Assembly: GCF_002286915.1 (NCBI RefSeq)
Contig: NZ_MVOG01000003.1
Location: 1 to 64,000, forward strand
Source: Bifidobacterium italicum
GTDB taxonomy: Bacteria > Actinomycetota > Actinomycetes > Actinomycetales > Bifidobacteriaceae
Reading direction: 5' to 3'
DNA: 64,000 nucleotides
Part shown: positions 54,641-63,746 of the stretch, piece by piece
Layout of the letters: each line of letters begins with the position of its first letter
Numbering within the stretch: position 1 is the stretch's first letter
Notes under the pieces: generated by a model
Told to the model about the DNA's origin: nothing
What the model saw: the letters and a program-made list of their open reading frames with translations, nothing else
Database searches by the model: none
Made by a program: the position numbers and the translations under genes

Positions 54641-57600
54641 CGCTGCGCCTCCCGGTACAGCGCGTCGAGCTGCGCGACGACGCGATCGACCTCCTTGTCC
54701 GGGTTGACGAAGGCCGCGACGCTCCAGATCGTCATGACCGACCATCCGAGGCCTTCGGTGTCCTGCTCGAGGATCCGATGCCGTTCGCGCGTCGACTGGA
54801 TGCCCATGAACTGGGCGTCGTCGGTGAACACGGCGAGCACATACGGCTTGTCCTTGCGCCCAACGACCATCGGCAGCCTCGCGCCGCCGTCGTAGCCGTA
54901 GTCGATGGCCACGTCGAGACCGCGCTCACGGATGCGCGCGGCCAGATCGGTGAGGAGGACGTTGTCCGCATCGGGTCTGCCCGCCGGCTCGATCGGCGTC
55001 TCGTTGCCGAGCCGCTGCGCCCAGACGAGCAGCGTCTTGAGCATCTTCGGGCCCGCGTGGTGCAGGCGGTCGTCCTCGAGGTCGTCGGCGCTGAATGCGC
55101 TGACGATGTCGATGTTGTGGTCGGCGAGCGCGAGCGCGTCGAGCAGCATCCCCTTGCCGCCGTCGCTTTCGAGCGCGCCGAACTGCTGCAGCAGGCGGCC
55201 GTGCGACGTCTTCGCGTAGCTCATCGACAGGATGACGTCGGTCGCGTGCGCCCCGGCGACGTCGGTGATGTCGATGATGCGCACGTGCCGCAGGAAGCGC
55301 CCCATGATCTCGTTGCGCGTCGCGAGCGCCTTGAGCTCGGCGCCCAGCCGGGTGCGGAAGGTCGGCGTCATGCACACGACGGTCAGGATGTAGCTCGCCG
55401 GCACAGTGGTGAAGGTCTGCGCGCGCCGGGTGATGAGGTTGACGATCTCGTCGATCTCGCCCTGGCTGCTTTCGACGAGTCCGCTCGCCATGATCGGCAC
55501 GCCGGTCGCTTCGATCTGGTGGAACATCAGATGCCCCTGCACTCCGTCGCGCGTCACGTCATGGCTGACGTTGCCGTAGCCCTGCGCTTCGAGGAAACGG
55601 TTGACGCGGGGATCGCGGCGCGTCGGATGCGGCGCGACCGTGACGTGCGGCAGCAGCGAGACGAGCGTGCGCACGCTGTCGGAGGTGATCGTCTGCTCAT
55701 GGGCGAGGACAACGACCTGACGCGCGCGGCACAGGATGTTCAGCAGCAGGATCGACGGCAGATGCGCGGCCGCGTCGACGATGACGACGTCGGCGATCGG
55801 CGTCGGCTTCGTGACCGAGGCGAGCGTCGCCGGCGTGCTCATGATGACCGGCTTCGCGGCGGCGAGGATCTCGGGATGGTCATGGTGGATGCGGCTCAGC
55901 GAGATGCCGTTCGAACCGGCGAGCACGGTGTGCAGCATGTTCGCCTCCTGCGTGCGCGCGAACAGCAGGTCGCACAGGCGGTGCATCGACTCCTGCATGA
56001 TCATAGGGCCGACCGAGCGCACATGCTCGGTGTCGACCTGCACGAAGCGGTCGGAGGCGTTCTGCAACGCCGAGCCGTCCTGGTTCGAGATGATCGCCGA
56101 CGAATGCACGATGTCGTCGAAGACGGTCGTCCACCAAGCGAGGCGCAGCTCGTCGCGCACGGCGTCGACGGCCACATGGCGCTGGTGCAGGTCGTCGACG
56201 AGCGCGCTCAGGCCGGCGGCGTCGAGCTCGCGTTCGAGCGTGGCGCGCTCGGGCAGCGTATCGAGCGCCTTGCGGTCGTCGAACAGCGCCTTGAGCCGCT
56301 CCTCGACGTCGTTGAAGTCGGTAGTCTGCAGGTCGCCGCCGTCGGGCGTCGTCGCGAGCACCGTGTCGAGCGCCGTCATGTTGGAGACAAGCTCGTCCTG
56401 CGTCGTGATGATGTCGTCGAGCTTCGGCGGCAGCACCGGCCAGCCGCCGTGCGGCACGAACAGACGCCACTGCTCGGCCTGGCGCTGCACGACGCACAGC
56501 GCGTCGTGCAGGTTCTCGACCTGCGCGCCGACGCGCAGCAGGCTCCTCGCCTCCTTGATGTGACGGCGGCGCTCCCAGAAGCCCATCGCCGACCCGTCGG
56601 ACTTGCGGTCCTGCTTCGGCTTCGTCGCCTCGATCATCAGATCGATGTCGCGTTCGAAGATCTCCGGCTGGAACACGTCGAGCACACGCCGCAGGTTCTT
56701 GAGCACCGTGACCTGACGTCCCCATTCCTGCGCCGTCGCCGGCACCGAGAAACCGCAGGTCTTCACGGTGCTCGTCACCTGCTCGCGCGTCGCCGGCAGC
56801 AACGTGCGCAGCATCGTCACGACGCGCTGGTAGGCGCCGATCGCCTCGTCCTCGCTGTAGAGGGAGGCCTTGTACCACGCGGTGTCCTTCGCGTCGATCG
56901 AGTATTCGCCGAGCTCGCCGGCGCGCTCGAGTTTGGCGGCCCAGTCATCGAGCGACGGCCCGATCTTCTGCGCGACCTCCTTCGACAGCCGCACATGCGT
57001 CGACGGATGCGTCGGCAGTTCGGCGATGCTCGCGAGGTTCTGGATCGTCTGGTAGGCGGAGACGCCCCACGTCTTGTTGACGCCGTGCAGGTCGCCGAGG
57101 TAGCGCGTCAGACGCGAGCGCACGCCGACGAGTTCGTCGGCGAGCTGTTCGAAGCGCGACGTCGCGACGCCCTGCTGGTAGCCGACGGCGCGGATGAGCT
57201 GATGGTCGATCGCGGCGTTCGCGTTCGGGTCGGCCACGTCGAGCGCCTGCCCGCTGAGCTCGTTCGCGCGCATGATCGACAGGAAGCGGCGCTTCTGGTC
57301 GGTCACGCACGGCACATACAGCACGGAACGGCCCGCCATGATGCAGCGCGAGGCGATCGCGGCGGCCTGCTCGGCCGTGTCGGTGTCCTCGGTGCCGTCG
57401 ACGAACAGCGAATGGCCGGCGGCGACCATGTTCGCCGCGTAGCGGACCGTGTTGTCGACGTCGCCGACTTCGTATTCGGAATGCGGGTCGCCATCGAAGG
57501 GGCTGAAGGGGGGCATCTTCTCGTTGCTCAGCGAACCGCGCGCCTGCGGATAGCCGGCGAGCGCGTCGAGCATGACGTTACCGCTCGGCCCCTTCGCGAG

Positions 57601-58275
57601 ATGGTCGATGATCATCTGGCTCTCGACGAGGATCTGCGTCGACGGATCCATGAAACAGCCGAGGATGATCTGCCGTTCGATCGAGAAATCGGGGAAGACC
57701 TGCTGCGCGACCTTCGAGATCGCGGCGAAGACGGCGGCCGTCTCCGGCGTGCCGGACGCGTAGTTCGACCCATCGAACAGCTGGCGTTCGTCGAGGCGCA
57801 CCCCGTGCTCGCGCATCGCGGCGAGGAAGGACGCATTGAGCCGCACATGCCCGGTGAAGCTGATCGTCGTGTGGTGTTCGACCGGATTGCCGTCGCGCAC
57901 CACCTCGACCGGGTAGAGCAGCACCGGCATCATGTTGCCCTTCCACGTGGCCACGCCGACGACAAGCGACAGTTCGGCGACGCCGCTGATGCGCCGCTTC
58001 GCGCCTTGGTCGTCGAGGACGCGTTCGACACGGCGCGCGGCCGTGCGTAGCATGCCGCTGTCGCGGAACAGCGAATGCAGCGGCGCGCTGCCGCGGGCGA
58101 ACAGCTGCGAGATGCCCGACGGGTGCGCGTGCGTGAGGTCGACCTGCGCGGTCAGCTGCGCCACGTCCTCGAGCGGCGAGGGCACGAGGTTCGCCTTGAA
58201 CTCCTCACGCCACCGGCGCAGCTCGTCGAGCGCGCCGCTCGTCTGGGTGGAATTGTCCGTCATCTGCTCGCTCAC
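54637..58275 (-). CDS. Degenerate SF1 helicase / Vsr-fold nuclease-like protein
   Basis: 1212 residues, GTG start overlapping the FHA gene stop (GTGA). The layout is that of large DUF4011-type SF1 helicases with a C-terminal restriction-endonuclease-like domain. The Walker A region near 289-304 reads DGTEDTDTAEQAAAIA where relatives have GxxGTGKSxT, so the catalytic Lys is missing. The Walker B-like block near 826-836 is VVIVDAAAHLP, without the Glu. The C-terminal domain (about 1121-1190) has VAIDYGYDGG and EGLGWSVMTIWSVAAF, typical of the fold, but the catalytic ExD/ExK strand reads VLAVFTDD, so Glu is lost. I infer a non-enzymatic DNA- or protein-binding role, or a diverged mechanism. Confidence 0.75.
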   Translation of the reverse strand: MSEQMTDNSTQTSGALDELRRWREEFKANLVPSPLEDVAQLTAQVDLTHAHPSGISQLFARGSAPLHSLFRDSGMLRTAARRVERVLDDQGAKRRISGVAELSLVVGVATWKGNMMPVLLYPVEVVRDGNPVEHHTTISFTGHVRLNASFLAAMREHGVRLDERQLFDGSNYASGTPETAAVFAAISKVAQQVFPDFSIERQIILGCFMDPSTQILVESQMIIDHLAKGPSGNVMLDALAGYPQARGSLSNEKMPPFSPFDGDPHSEYEVGDVDNTVRYAANMVAAGHSLFVDGTEDTDTAEQAAAIASRCIMAGRSVLYVPCVTDQKRRFLSIMRANELSGQALDVADPNANAAIDHQLIRAVGYQQGVATSRFEQLADELVGVRSRLTRYLGDLHGVNKTWGVSAYQTIQNLASIAELPTHPSTHVRLSKEVAQKIGPSLDDWAAKLERAGELGEYSIDAKDTAWYKASLYSEDEAIGAYQRVVTMLRTLLPATREQVTSTVKTCGFSVPATAQEWGRQVTVLKNLRRVLDVFQPEIFERDIDLMIEATKPKQDRKSDGSAMGFWERRRHIKEARSLLRVGAQVENLHDALCVVQRQAEQWRLFVPHGGWPVLPPKLDDIITTQDELVSNMTALDTVLATTPDGGDLQTTDFNDVEERLKALFDDRKALDTLPERATLERELDAAGLSALVDDLHQRHVAVDAVRDELRLAWWTTVFDDIVHSSAIISNQDGSALQNASDRFVQVDTEHVRSVGPMIMQESMHRLCDLLFARTQEANMLHTVLAGSNGISLSRIHHDHPEILAAAKPVIMSTPATLASVTKPTPIADVVIVDAAAHLPSILLLNILCRARQVVVLAHEQTITSDSVRTLVSLLPHVTVAPHPTRRDPRVNRFLEAQGYGNVSHDVTRDGVQGHLMFHQIEATGVPIMASGLVESSQGEIDEIVNLITRRAQTFTTVPASYILTVVCMTPTFRTRLGAELKALATRNEIMGRFLRHVRIIDITDVAGAHATDVILSMSYAKTSHGRLLQQFGALESDGGKGMLLDALALADHNIDIVSAFSADDLEDDRLHHAGPKMLKTLLVWAQRLGNETPIEPAGRPDADNVLLTDLAARIRERGLDVAIDYGYDGGARLPMVVGRKDKPYVLAVFTDDAQFMGIQSTRERHRILEQDTEGLGWSVMTIWSVAAFVNPDKEVDRVVAQLDALYREAQR

Positions 58276-60272
58276 TTTCCTACTGCCTTACGGTAGTCCT
58301 CATATCCCGGATTGCGGCTCAGCGCCTCGTCGATGTCCGCGTTCGACTGCGCGGCGAGCCATTCGTACAGGTCATCGTACAGCGTCGGGTTCATCGCGAG
58401 GAACGGCAGCAGCTCCGCATGACGCGCCATCTCGAACTGCTCGGTGAAGTCGTCGGAGCGGCGCGCGTCGTCGGAGGTGTAACCGCCGGCCTCGATGAGC
58501 TCCTTCGGCTTGTCGAAGTCGCCGTTCGCGACGCGTTCGAACACCGATCCGGGTTCGAAGGCCGGCGTGAAGGCCTGCGTCTCGTCGAGCGACGGCGCAT
58601 CGTCGTCGTCATGACGGCGGAAGCGCTCGTAGTCGTCGACGTCCGCGTTCTGCGCGGCGGCGTCCTCCGACGAGGACTCGGCGGCTGTCTCGGTCGCCTC
58701 GACCACGAAATTCGTCTGATGCGCCGGCGCCGCGACCTCAATCGGCACCGTCACGTCGGCGGGCGCGGAAGCCGCGGCCGTCGTGGTCATTTCGTACGGC
58801 GCCGCGATGTCCGGTCCGTGCAACGCCGACTCGATGACGTCGAAATGCAGCGCGTTGCGCTGTTCGGCGAACGCGTCGGAAGGCGCCGGCTGCGTCGGCT
58901 GGGCGGATGCGGGGTCGCGCGGCAGCTCGACGTGGACGAGCGGCGTCTGCGCGGCCGTCGTCTGCACGTTCGGCTGCTGCGGCTGCTGCATCGACGCATC
59001 GTATGGCGCCCCCGCGTTCGGCTGGGCGATCATGTTCGGCTCGGCGGCCTGGACGACTGCGTTCGGCTGGGCGGACCGGTCGAGCGGCTGGCCGGGCTGC
59101 GTGATCGGCTGAACGGCCGGCTCCTGCATCGGCCGCATGTTCGGCGCCCCCGCGTCGTATCGCGGTTCCGCACCCGACGGTTCCCCCGTCGTCTGCGTAT
59201 CCGGCATCGGCTGCTGCGCGGGCTTCGGCTGCATCGCGACGCCCGACTGCATCGACGTCTGCCAGATGCTCGGCTGCTGCGGACGTGCTGGCGTCTGCGC
59301 GTCCTGCGGCTGCGTGGCGGTTTCCCGCTGCGGACGCATCGTCGTCGAAATCGACGGTTCGCCGTGCATCGACGGCGTCGGCGAGACGGTCGGGGAGACC
59401 GGTTCGCGCGTCGCGCCGACGGACGACTCCTGCGGCTGGGCGACGTCAAGGGACGGAATCGGCCGATGCTGCCTCGCGAGCTCGGACACGCTGACGAGAC
59501 TGTCAGCGTTGCGACGGTCGGCATGACGCGGACCATCGTGCATGCGCGGCACGAACTCCTCCTTTTTCGCGGCCGGTTCGTCGATCTTGCCGGCGGCGAC
59601 GTCGTGTGCATCGGCGAACAGGTCGCGCGGCGCCGCGTCCTGCGCGTCATCGTCGTTCGCGTCGTTCACCGCGAGCGGGTTGAGCGGCGACGTGAACGGC
59701 GCGAAGGTCTGCTGTTCCGCCTGCCGCAGCTCCTTCGCGCGCGAACGCACCTGACCGGCGTTGAAGATGTTGGTCGGTTCGCCGGCGCGCAGATTGAGGA
59801 TGTCGTCGATCGACATGTCGGCGGCCTCGGGCTCGCTCGGCTGGTTGTCGAGCGCATAGTCGAAGAGGTTGGCGACGTCGTCGCCCTTCGACGTCGCGTC
59901 GTCGTTGATGAAGCGCACGAAGTCGACGGGCACGTCGCCGAACTGCAGGCGCACCGTGTCGTCGTTCATCGCGAAGTCGGAGCCGCCGGGCAGCCTCACG
60001 AGTTCGTTGCCGGGACGCACGAGGAAGGTGCCGTTCGTCGAATTGAGGTCGCGCAGGATCGCGTTGCCGTCCGTCTTCACCGAGAATTCCGCATGCCGTT
60101 TCGACATCGAGCGGGTGTCGTCGAGGATCTCGATGCGGCGCATGCCTCCGCCCGGAACCGGACGCAGCGGCTTGCGGCCGATCTCCACGGTTTGCCCTGC
60201 TTCGACGCTGGCCAGATCCGAACCGTCAACACGTATCATCCATTTCGTTGTCGTTCGTTGATCTCCGCTCAC
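58272..60272 (-). CDS. FHA-domain protein with long disordered linker and helical-repeat C-terminus
   Basis: 666 residues from a GTG at 60272 behind AAAGGAAGG; the longer open frame has no support. Residues about 11-95 are an FHA domain: IGRKPLRP (Gly32-Arg33), RSMSKRHAEF (Ser57, His60) and LNSTNGTF (Asn80-Gly81), all phosphothreonine-binding positions kept. Residues about 100-590 are Pro/Gln/Ala-rich and disordered. The last ~60 residues (HAELLPFLAMNPTLYDDLYEWLAAQSNADIDEALSRNP in pieces) form variant leucine-rich-type helices. It probably docks to a protein phosphorylated by a Ser/Thr kinase and is coupled to the helicase-like protein. Confidence 0.85.
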   Translation of the reverse strand: MSGDQRTTTKWMIRVDGSDLASVEAGQTVEIGRKPLRPVPGGGMRRIEILDDTRSMSKRHAEFSVKTDGNAILRDLNSTNGTFLVRPGNELVRLPGGSDFAMNDDTVRLQFGDVPVDFVRFINDDATSKGDDVANLFDYALDNQPSEPEAADMSIDDILNLRAGEPTNIFNAGQVRSRAKELRQAEQQTFAPFTSPLNPLAVNDANDDDAQDAAPRDLFADAHDVAAGKIDEPAAKKEEFVPRMHDGPRHADRRNADSLVSVSELARQHRPIPSLDVAQPQESSVGATREPVSPTVSPTPSMHGEPSISTTMRPQRETATQPQDAQTPARPQQPSIWQTSMQSGVAMQPKPAQQPMPDTQTTGEPSGAEPRYDAGAPNMRPMQEPAVQPITQPGQPLDRSAQPNAVVQAAEPNMIAQPNAGAPYDASMQQPQQPNVQTTAAQTPLVHVELPRDPASAQPTQPAPSDAFAEQRNALHFDVIESALHGPDIAAPYEMTTTAAASAPADVTVPIEVAAPAHQTNFVVEATETAAESSSEDAAAQNADVDDYERFRRHDDDDAPSLDETQAFTPAFEPGSVFERVANGDFDKPKELIEAGGYTSDDARRSDDFTEQFEMARHAELLPFLAMNPTLYDDLYEWLAAQSNADIDEALSRNPGYEDYRKAVGK

Positions 60273-60465
60273 CGTGGGACCTTCCTTTCGCCGTTGTCCG
60301 CTCGGGTGCGCCGCGCGCGACGGTGCCTCACCGAGAAGTACGCATACTGAACAACAGTTTACGCGGTAGTTCAACAAATCACCCGATTCCGCCCCAACAC
60401 GCCAGCATTATCGCACAGAGCTGCAACCGTGCCTCGGCCGCAGCAGGTCGAACCATCGCCGCTGT

Positions 60466-60830
60466 CGACAATCCGCCCCGCAATCAGGCCCGTTCCCGGG
60501 TCGATCCGCTGCCCGCGCCGACAACCCTACCCGCAATCCGGCCCTTTCCCGGCCCGAGCTGTCGCCCGCGGCGATGAACCCTCCCGCAACGACCCACCCC
60601 GTCGACGCTGTCGACGAACCGACCCGCAATCAGGCCAGTTTGTGGGCCAAACCGTCAACTACGGCGACAATCCGACCCGCTACGACCCGACCTGTCAGTG
60701 ACGTCGACGAATCGACCCGCAAACCGGCCCGTCTCCGGGGCGAACCGTCGACACCGTCGACAACCCGACCCGCAACCACCCGCGTTTCCGTCCCGAACCC
60801 TCGATCGGACCGACGAAACTGCCCGCCGCA
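60466..60830 (+). repeat. Periodic repeat array 1 (~53/40-bp units)
   Basis: About eight units with the core GACAACCCGACCCGCAA start near 60466, 60520, 60573, 60613, 60665, 60706, 60759 and 60812. Steps are 52-54 bp, or 40-41 bp in two cases. Between cores are GC-rich variants of CGTTTCCGTCCCGAACC and GTCGACACCGTC. The period is not a multiple of three, so it does not encode a repeat protein. It fills the 571-bp gap between the FHA gene start and the nuclease gene end. Confidence 0.8.
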
Positions 60831-60843
60831 CTCATCCGCACGG

Positions 60844-61818
60844 TCATGCCGCCTGCTGCACCATCGGGACGCCCGCTTCGGCGAGCCTTCTCGTCAGCTC
60901 CCAACGATCGGCGAGGTCCTCCATCCTGATGCGGATCACCGTGTGCACGCCGGCGCGTTTCAGCCCTTCCGTCCGTTCGCGCTCATCGTCGATGATGCCG
61001 CCAAGCGTACGTCCCTGCGTCATCGACGGATCCGTATACTTCACCAGCCCGTCGAGCTCGACGACGATGAGCCTGCCATCGGCCGTCCGCCATAGATAAT
61101 CAACACGGTAGCGCCGCCCCGTCTGCGGATCGACGAATTCCACCTGCTGCGCCGGCGGCACGAATCCGCATTCGATGAGCACGGCGAATGTCTTCGCCTC
61201 TCCCCCGTTCTCCGCATGCGCATTCGCGTACTGCAGTACCTTGCGCAATCCGTCGTTCATCAGCCCGTCCTCCGCCGCGCACACCATGACCAGTTCCGCC
61301 CGCACGCCTTTGCGCAGCGCGCAACACGTCAGTGTCGTGCCGTCGACGAACGACATCGTAGCGACGCACTCGGCAACCGTCTGCGCAAGTGGCGTCACAC
61401 GCACGCCATCCACGACCACGCTGCGCACATGCGCATGATGCCTTCTTTCGATATGCGCGCTGTTGCAATGGGTACCTTTCGGCTCACAGATGACGGTAAC
61501 GGTGAGATCCTGCAGAATCCGCCGCACAACCTTGTACTCGAGCCACAGACCATGCATGCATGCCGCGGCCACGCCGCCGAACACCCAATCCGGATGCCAC
61601 TGCGCAAGCGCGCGCACCACATATTTGAGTTGGTCGACCGGCTTGAGCGACGCCCACAGCTCGGCCCGTATGAACAATCCGGGCATCGGCGACTCGATTT
61701 CGCCAGTCCTTACCCGGCGCAGCAACGCCTTGTGCGCGGGATTGCTTGTTGGATGCAAGCATCGGCGTTCCCGCTCGGCTTCATCCAGCTGACGATTCAT
61801 TTCGGCGTGATCTCGCAT
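60844..61818 (-). CDS. DUF559/Vsr-like nuclease-domain protein
   Basis: 324 residues; AAAGGAG precedes the ATG. The N-terminal ~110 residues resemble an AbiEi-like regulatory start (RRVRTGEIESPMPGLFIR, VVRALAQWHPDWVFGGVAAACMHGL). The middle holds HAHVRSVVVDGVRVTPLAQTVAEC. The C-terminal domain (about 225-320) is a small restriction-fold nuclease with Asp240 (RVDYLW), Glu254 and Asp256 (VVELDG), intact catalytic positions, then RERTEGLKRAGVHTVIRI. Proteins of this plan are common and unassigned in actinobacteria. Repeat arrays flank it on both sides. Role in defence or mobility is an inference. Confidence 0.75.
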   Translation of the reverse strand: MRDHAEMNRQLDEAERERRCLHPTSNPAHKALLRRVRTGEIESPMPGLFIRAELWASLKPVDQLKYVVRALAQWHPDWVFGGVAAACMHGLWLEYKVVRRILQDLTVTVICEPKGTHCNSAHIERRHHAHVRSVVVDGVRVTPLAQTVAECVATMSFVDGTTLTCCALRKGVRAELVMVCAAEDGLMNDGLRKVLQYANAHAENGGEAKTFAVLIECGFVPPAQQVEFVDPQTGRRYRVDYLWRTADGRLIVVELDGLVKYTDPSMTQGRTLGGIIDDERERTEGLKRAGVHTVIRIRMEDLADRWELTRRLAEAGVPMVQQAA

Positions 61819-62026
61819 GTGCCGACTCCTTTGCCTACACGATTACTGACCTGCCTCACGCTATCTGCGCCGACCATCGCCGCGCCAGCTGCGACAACCC
61901 ATGTGTACGGACGCTCCGGTTATCCACATTCCGCGGTTGGCAGACCATCGTCGCCGCAATTCGGCCCTGTACCTAGCGGAACCCGCGATCACGCCGTCTT
62001 TTCCGTCCCGATTCGTTACTCCCACC

Positions 62027-62345
62027 GACGAAACCACCCGCCCCACCGGCGTTTCCGTCCCGTTCCGTCGACACCGTCGACGATTCGACCCGCAACCACC
62101 CGCGTTTCCGTACCGAACCCTCGACACGGTTGATAAACCGACCCGCTCCGTCCCGGCTCATCGACCCTGTCGACAACCCGACCAGCAAGCAGCCGCGTTT
62201 CCGTCCCGAACCGCCGACATGGTAGACAACCCGACCCGCAAGCAGCCGCGTTTCCGTCCCGAACCGCCGACATGGTAGACAACCCGACCCGCAAAACAGG
62301 CCAGTTCCGGGACAACCTGTCGGCCCTGTCGACGAACCAACCCGC
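62027..62345 (+). repeat. Periodic repeat array 2, including a 53-bp tandem duplication
   Basis: Cores near 62027, 62079, 62132, 62172, 62225, 62278 and 62331, that is steps of 52-53 bp with one of 40. The segment 62197-62241 recurs without change at 62250-62294. Same orientation and motif as array 1. It lies between the nuclease gene and the rplL terminator (gap 61819-62457), which has no supported gene. Confidence 0.85.
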
Positions 62346-62383
62346 AGACCATGCCCAGGCCAACCGATCTCCCCCACAACGCA

Positions 62384-62419
62384 GGAGTCCCCTGCAGTCC
62401 GCGGACTGCAGGGGACTCC
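62384..62419 (-). terminator. Perfect 36-bp palindrome, terminator of rplJL
   Basis: Eighteen bases on each side are exactly complementary (GGAGTCCCCTGCAGTCCG), 38 bp after the rplL stop. No T-run. Confidence 0.7.
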
Positions 62420-62457
62420 CACAAAGCATCTGTGATGTGCGGCTTGAGCCGCGCGAA

Positions 62458-62838
62458 TCACTTGAGCTCGACGGTGGCGCCAGCTTCTTCGAGCTGAGCC
62501 TTGGCCTTCTCGGCGTCTTCCTTCTTGGCGTGCTCGAGAACCGGCTTCGGAGCGCCGTCGACGAGGGCCTTCGCCTCAGCCAGGCCGAGGTTGGTGATGG
62601 CGCGGACAGCCTTGATGACCTGGATCTTCTTGTCGCCAACGGCGGAGAGGATGACGTCGAACTCATCCTTCTCTTCCTCGGCCGGAGCAGCGCCCGGAGC
62701 GGCGGCAGCGGCAACGGCGACCGGAGCGGTGGCTTCGACGTCGAACTTCTCTTCGAAGGCCTTGACGAACTCGGAGAGCTCGACGAGGGTCATTTCACCG
62801 AAAGCTTCGAGGAGCTCATCCTGGGTGAACTTAGCCAT
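62458..62838 (-). CDS. rplL: 50S ribosomal protein L7/L12
   Basis: 126 residues. The N-terminal dimerisation helices ([25 protein letters not shown]), an Ala-rich hinge (about 38-55) and the C-terminal factor-binding domain ([29 protein letters not shown]) are complete. It forms the stalk that recruits elongation factors. It follows rplJ by 114 bp. Confidence 0.98.
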   Translation of the reverse strand: MAKFTQDELLEAFGEMTLVELSEFVKAFEEKFDVEATAPVAVAAAAAPGAAPAEEEKDEFDVILSAVGDKKIQVIKAVRAITNLGLAEAKALVDGAPKPVLEHAKKEDAEKAKAQLEEAGATVELK

Positions 62839-62952
62839 TATGGCTTCCTTTCAATCGTGGCACGCAGCGTTGTTGTCGTGTTCCGCGCACCTGAAATTTA
62901 TCTGGTTTTCCGTTTTTCCGAACCGATTGCTATGCGGCGAACCGCAGGGCGA

Positions 62953-63474
62953 TCAGGCGGCCTTCTCCTGCTTTTCGCGCAGGGCGTCGATCGTGCGAAC
63001 GACCTTCGTCGGCAGCGCGTTGAACAGGCAGGCGGCCTTGGACATCGTGCCCTTGAGCGCGCCGGCCATTTCGGCAAGCAGTTCCGGACGAGACTTGAGG
63101 TCTGCGAGCTGCTTGGCACCCTCGGCGTCGTACACGGTTCCGTCTGCGTAACCGCCCTTGACGATGAGGGCCTTGTTGGTCTTGGCGAAGTCACGCAGCG
63201 TCTTCGCAGCCTCGATGAAGTCTCCCTGGACGAAGACAACCGCGGAAGGACCCTTGAGCATCTCATCGAGACCCTCAATGCCCGCTTCCTTGGCGGCGAT
63301 GCGGAACAGCGTGTTCTTAGCCACAGTGTAGGAAGTATCGCGGCCTAGCTTTTCGCGCAGATCGGAGATCTGCGGAACGGTAAGCCCGCGGTACTCGGTC
63401 AGGTAGACCGCGTCAGCGTTACGGAAAGCTTCCGTAAGCTCGGCGACCACCACTTCCTTTTCGGGCCTCTTCAT
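62953..63474 (-). CDS. rplJ: 50S ribosomal protein L10
   Basis: 173 residues from the ATG at 63474 behind AGGAAGGAA (MKRPEKEVVVAELTEAF). The YRGLTVPQISDLREKLG block and the C-terminal stalk helix (TKVVRTIDALREKQEKA) are L10. It anchors L7/L12 and, as the L10-L12 complex, usually represses its own mRNA; a leader with an attenuator is visible upstream. Confidence 0.97.
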   Translation of the reverse strand: MKRPEKEVVVAELTEAFRNADAVYLTEYRGLTVPQISDLREKLGRDTSYTVAKNTLFRIAAKEAGIEGLDEMLKGPSAVVFVQGDFIEAAKTLRDFAKTNKALIVKGGYADGTVYDAEGAKQLADLKSRPELLAEMAGALKGTMSKAACLFNALPTKVVRTIDALREKQEKAA

Positions 63475-63483
63475 GGCGTTCCT

Positions 63484-63640
63484 TCCTAAGTCGGCCGTCG
63501 ATTGTGAGGCGGAACGCCGGGCCGGGTAATAAAAAAGCCCTGCGCACAGGCAGAGCAGCATCCATCCTCGAATACTCAAGGAACTATGTTTCTCAACCTG
63601 CGCTGGCTTGGCGAACCAAACTTCGTGAAGCCGTGAACGA
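63484..63640 (-). ncRNA. L10 leader region
   Basis: The ~150-nt untranslated region before rplJ has an intrinsic terminator-like hairpin and the expected place of the ribosomal protein L10 leader. I judge it by position and the attenuator; the kink-turn was not traced in full. Confidence 0.5.
63527..63554 (-). terminator. Attenuator hairpin in the rplJ leader
   Basis: GCTCTGC and GCAGGGC pair (one G-U) around CTGTGC and are followed by TTTTTTATT on the minus strand, about 53 bases before the rplJ start. It is a classical intrinsic terminator. Confidence 0.7.
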
Positions 63641-63746
63641 CTTCCAACCAACGGTCTGTGGTTTACAAGAGTGAAAATCTACCGACTCCCTGCGACATGA
63701 CCCGACCCCGGCGTGTCGCCACCGCCCCACACCGCCGACACGCATG

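Noticed and set aside
54778-58050. 1090-codon open frame on the plus strand
   Set aside because: Antisense shadow of the helicase-like gene with the same low-information composition.
58419-60350. 643-codon Arg-rich open frame on the plus strand
   Set aside because: Antisense of the FHA gene; no start signals and no protein-like pattern.
60429-60701. Pro/Arg-rich small ORFs inside the repeat arrays
   Set aside because: They only reflect the repeat read in chance frames; the period is not a multiple of three, so no stable peptide repeat results.
60466-62345. CRISPR array
   Set aside because: Units lack a constant repeat with unique spacers; all parts of the unit are semi-conserved, lengths are 53 or 40 bp, and no cas gene is near.
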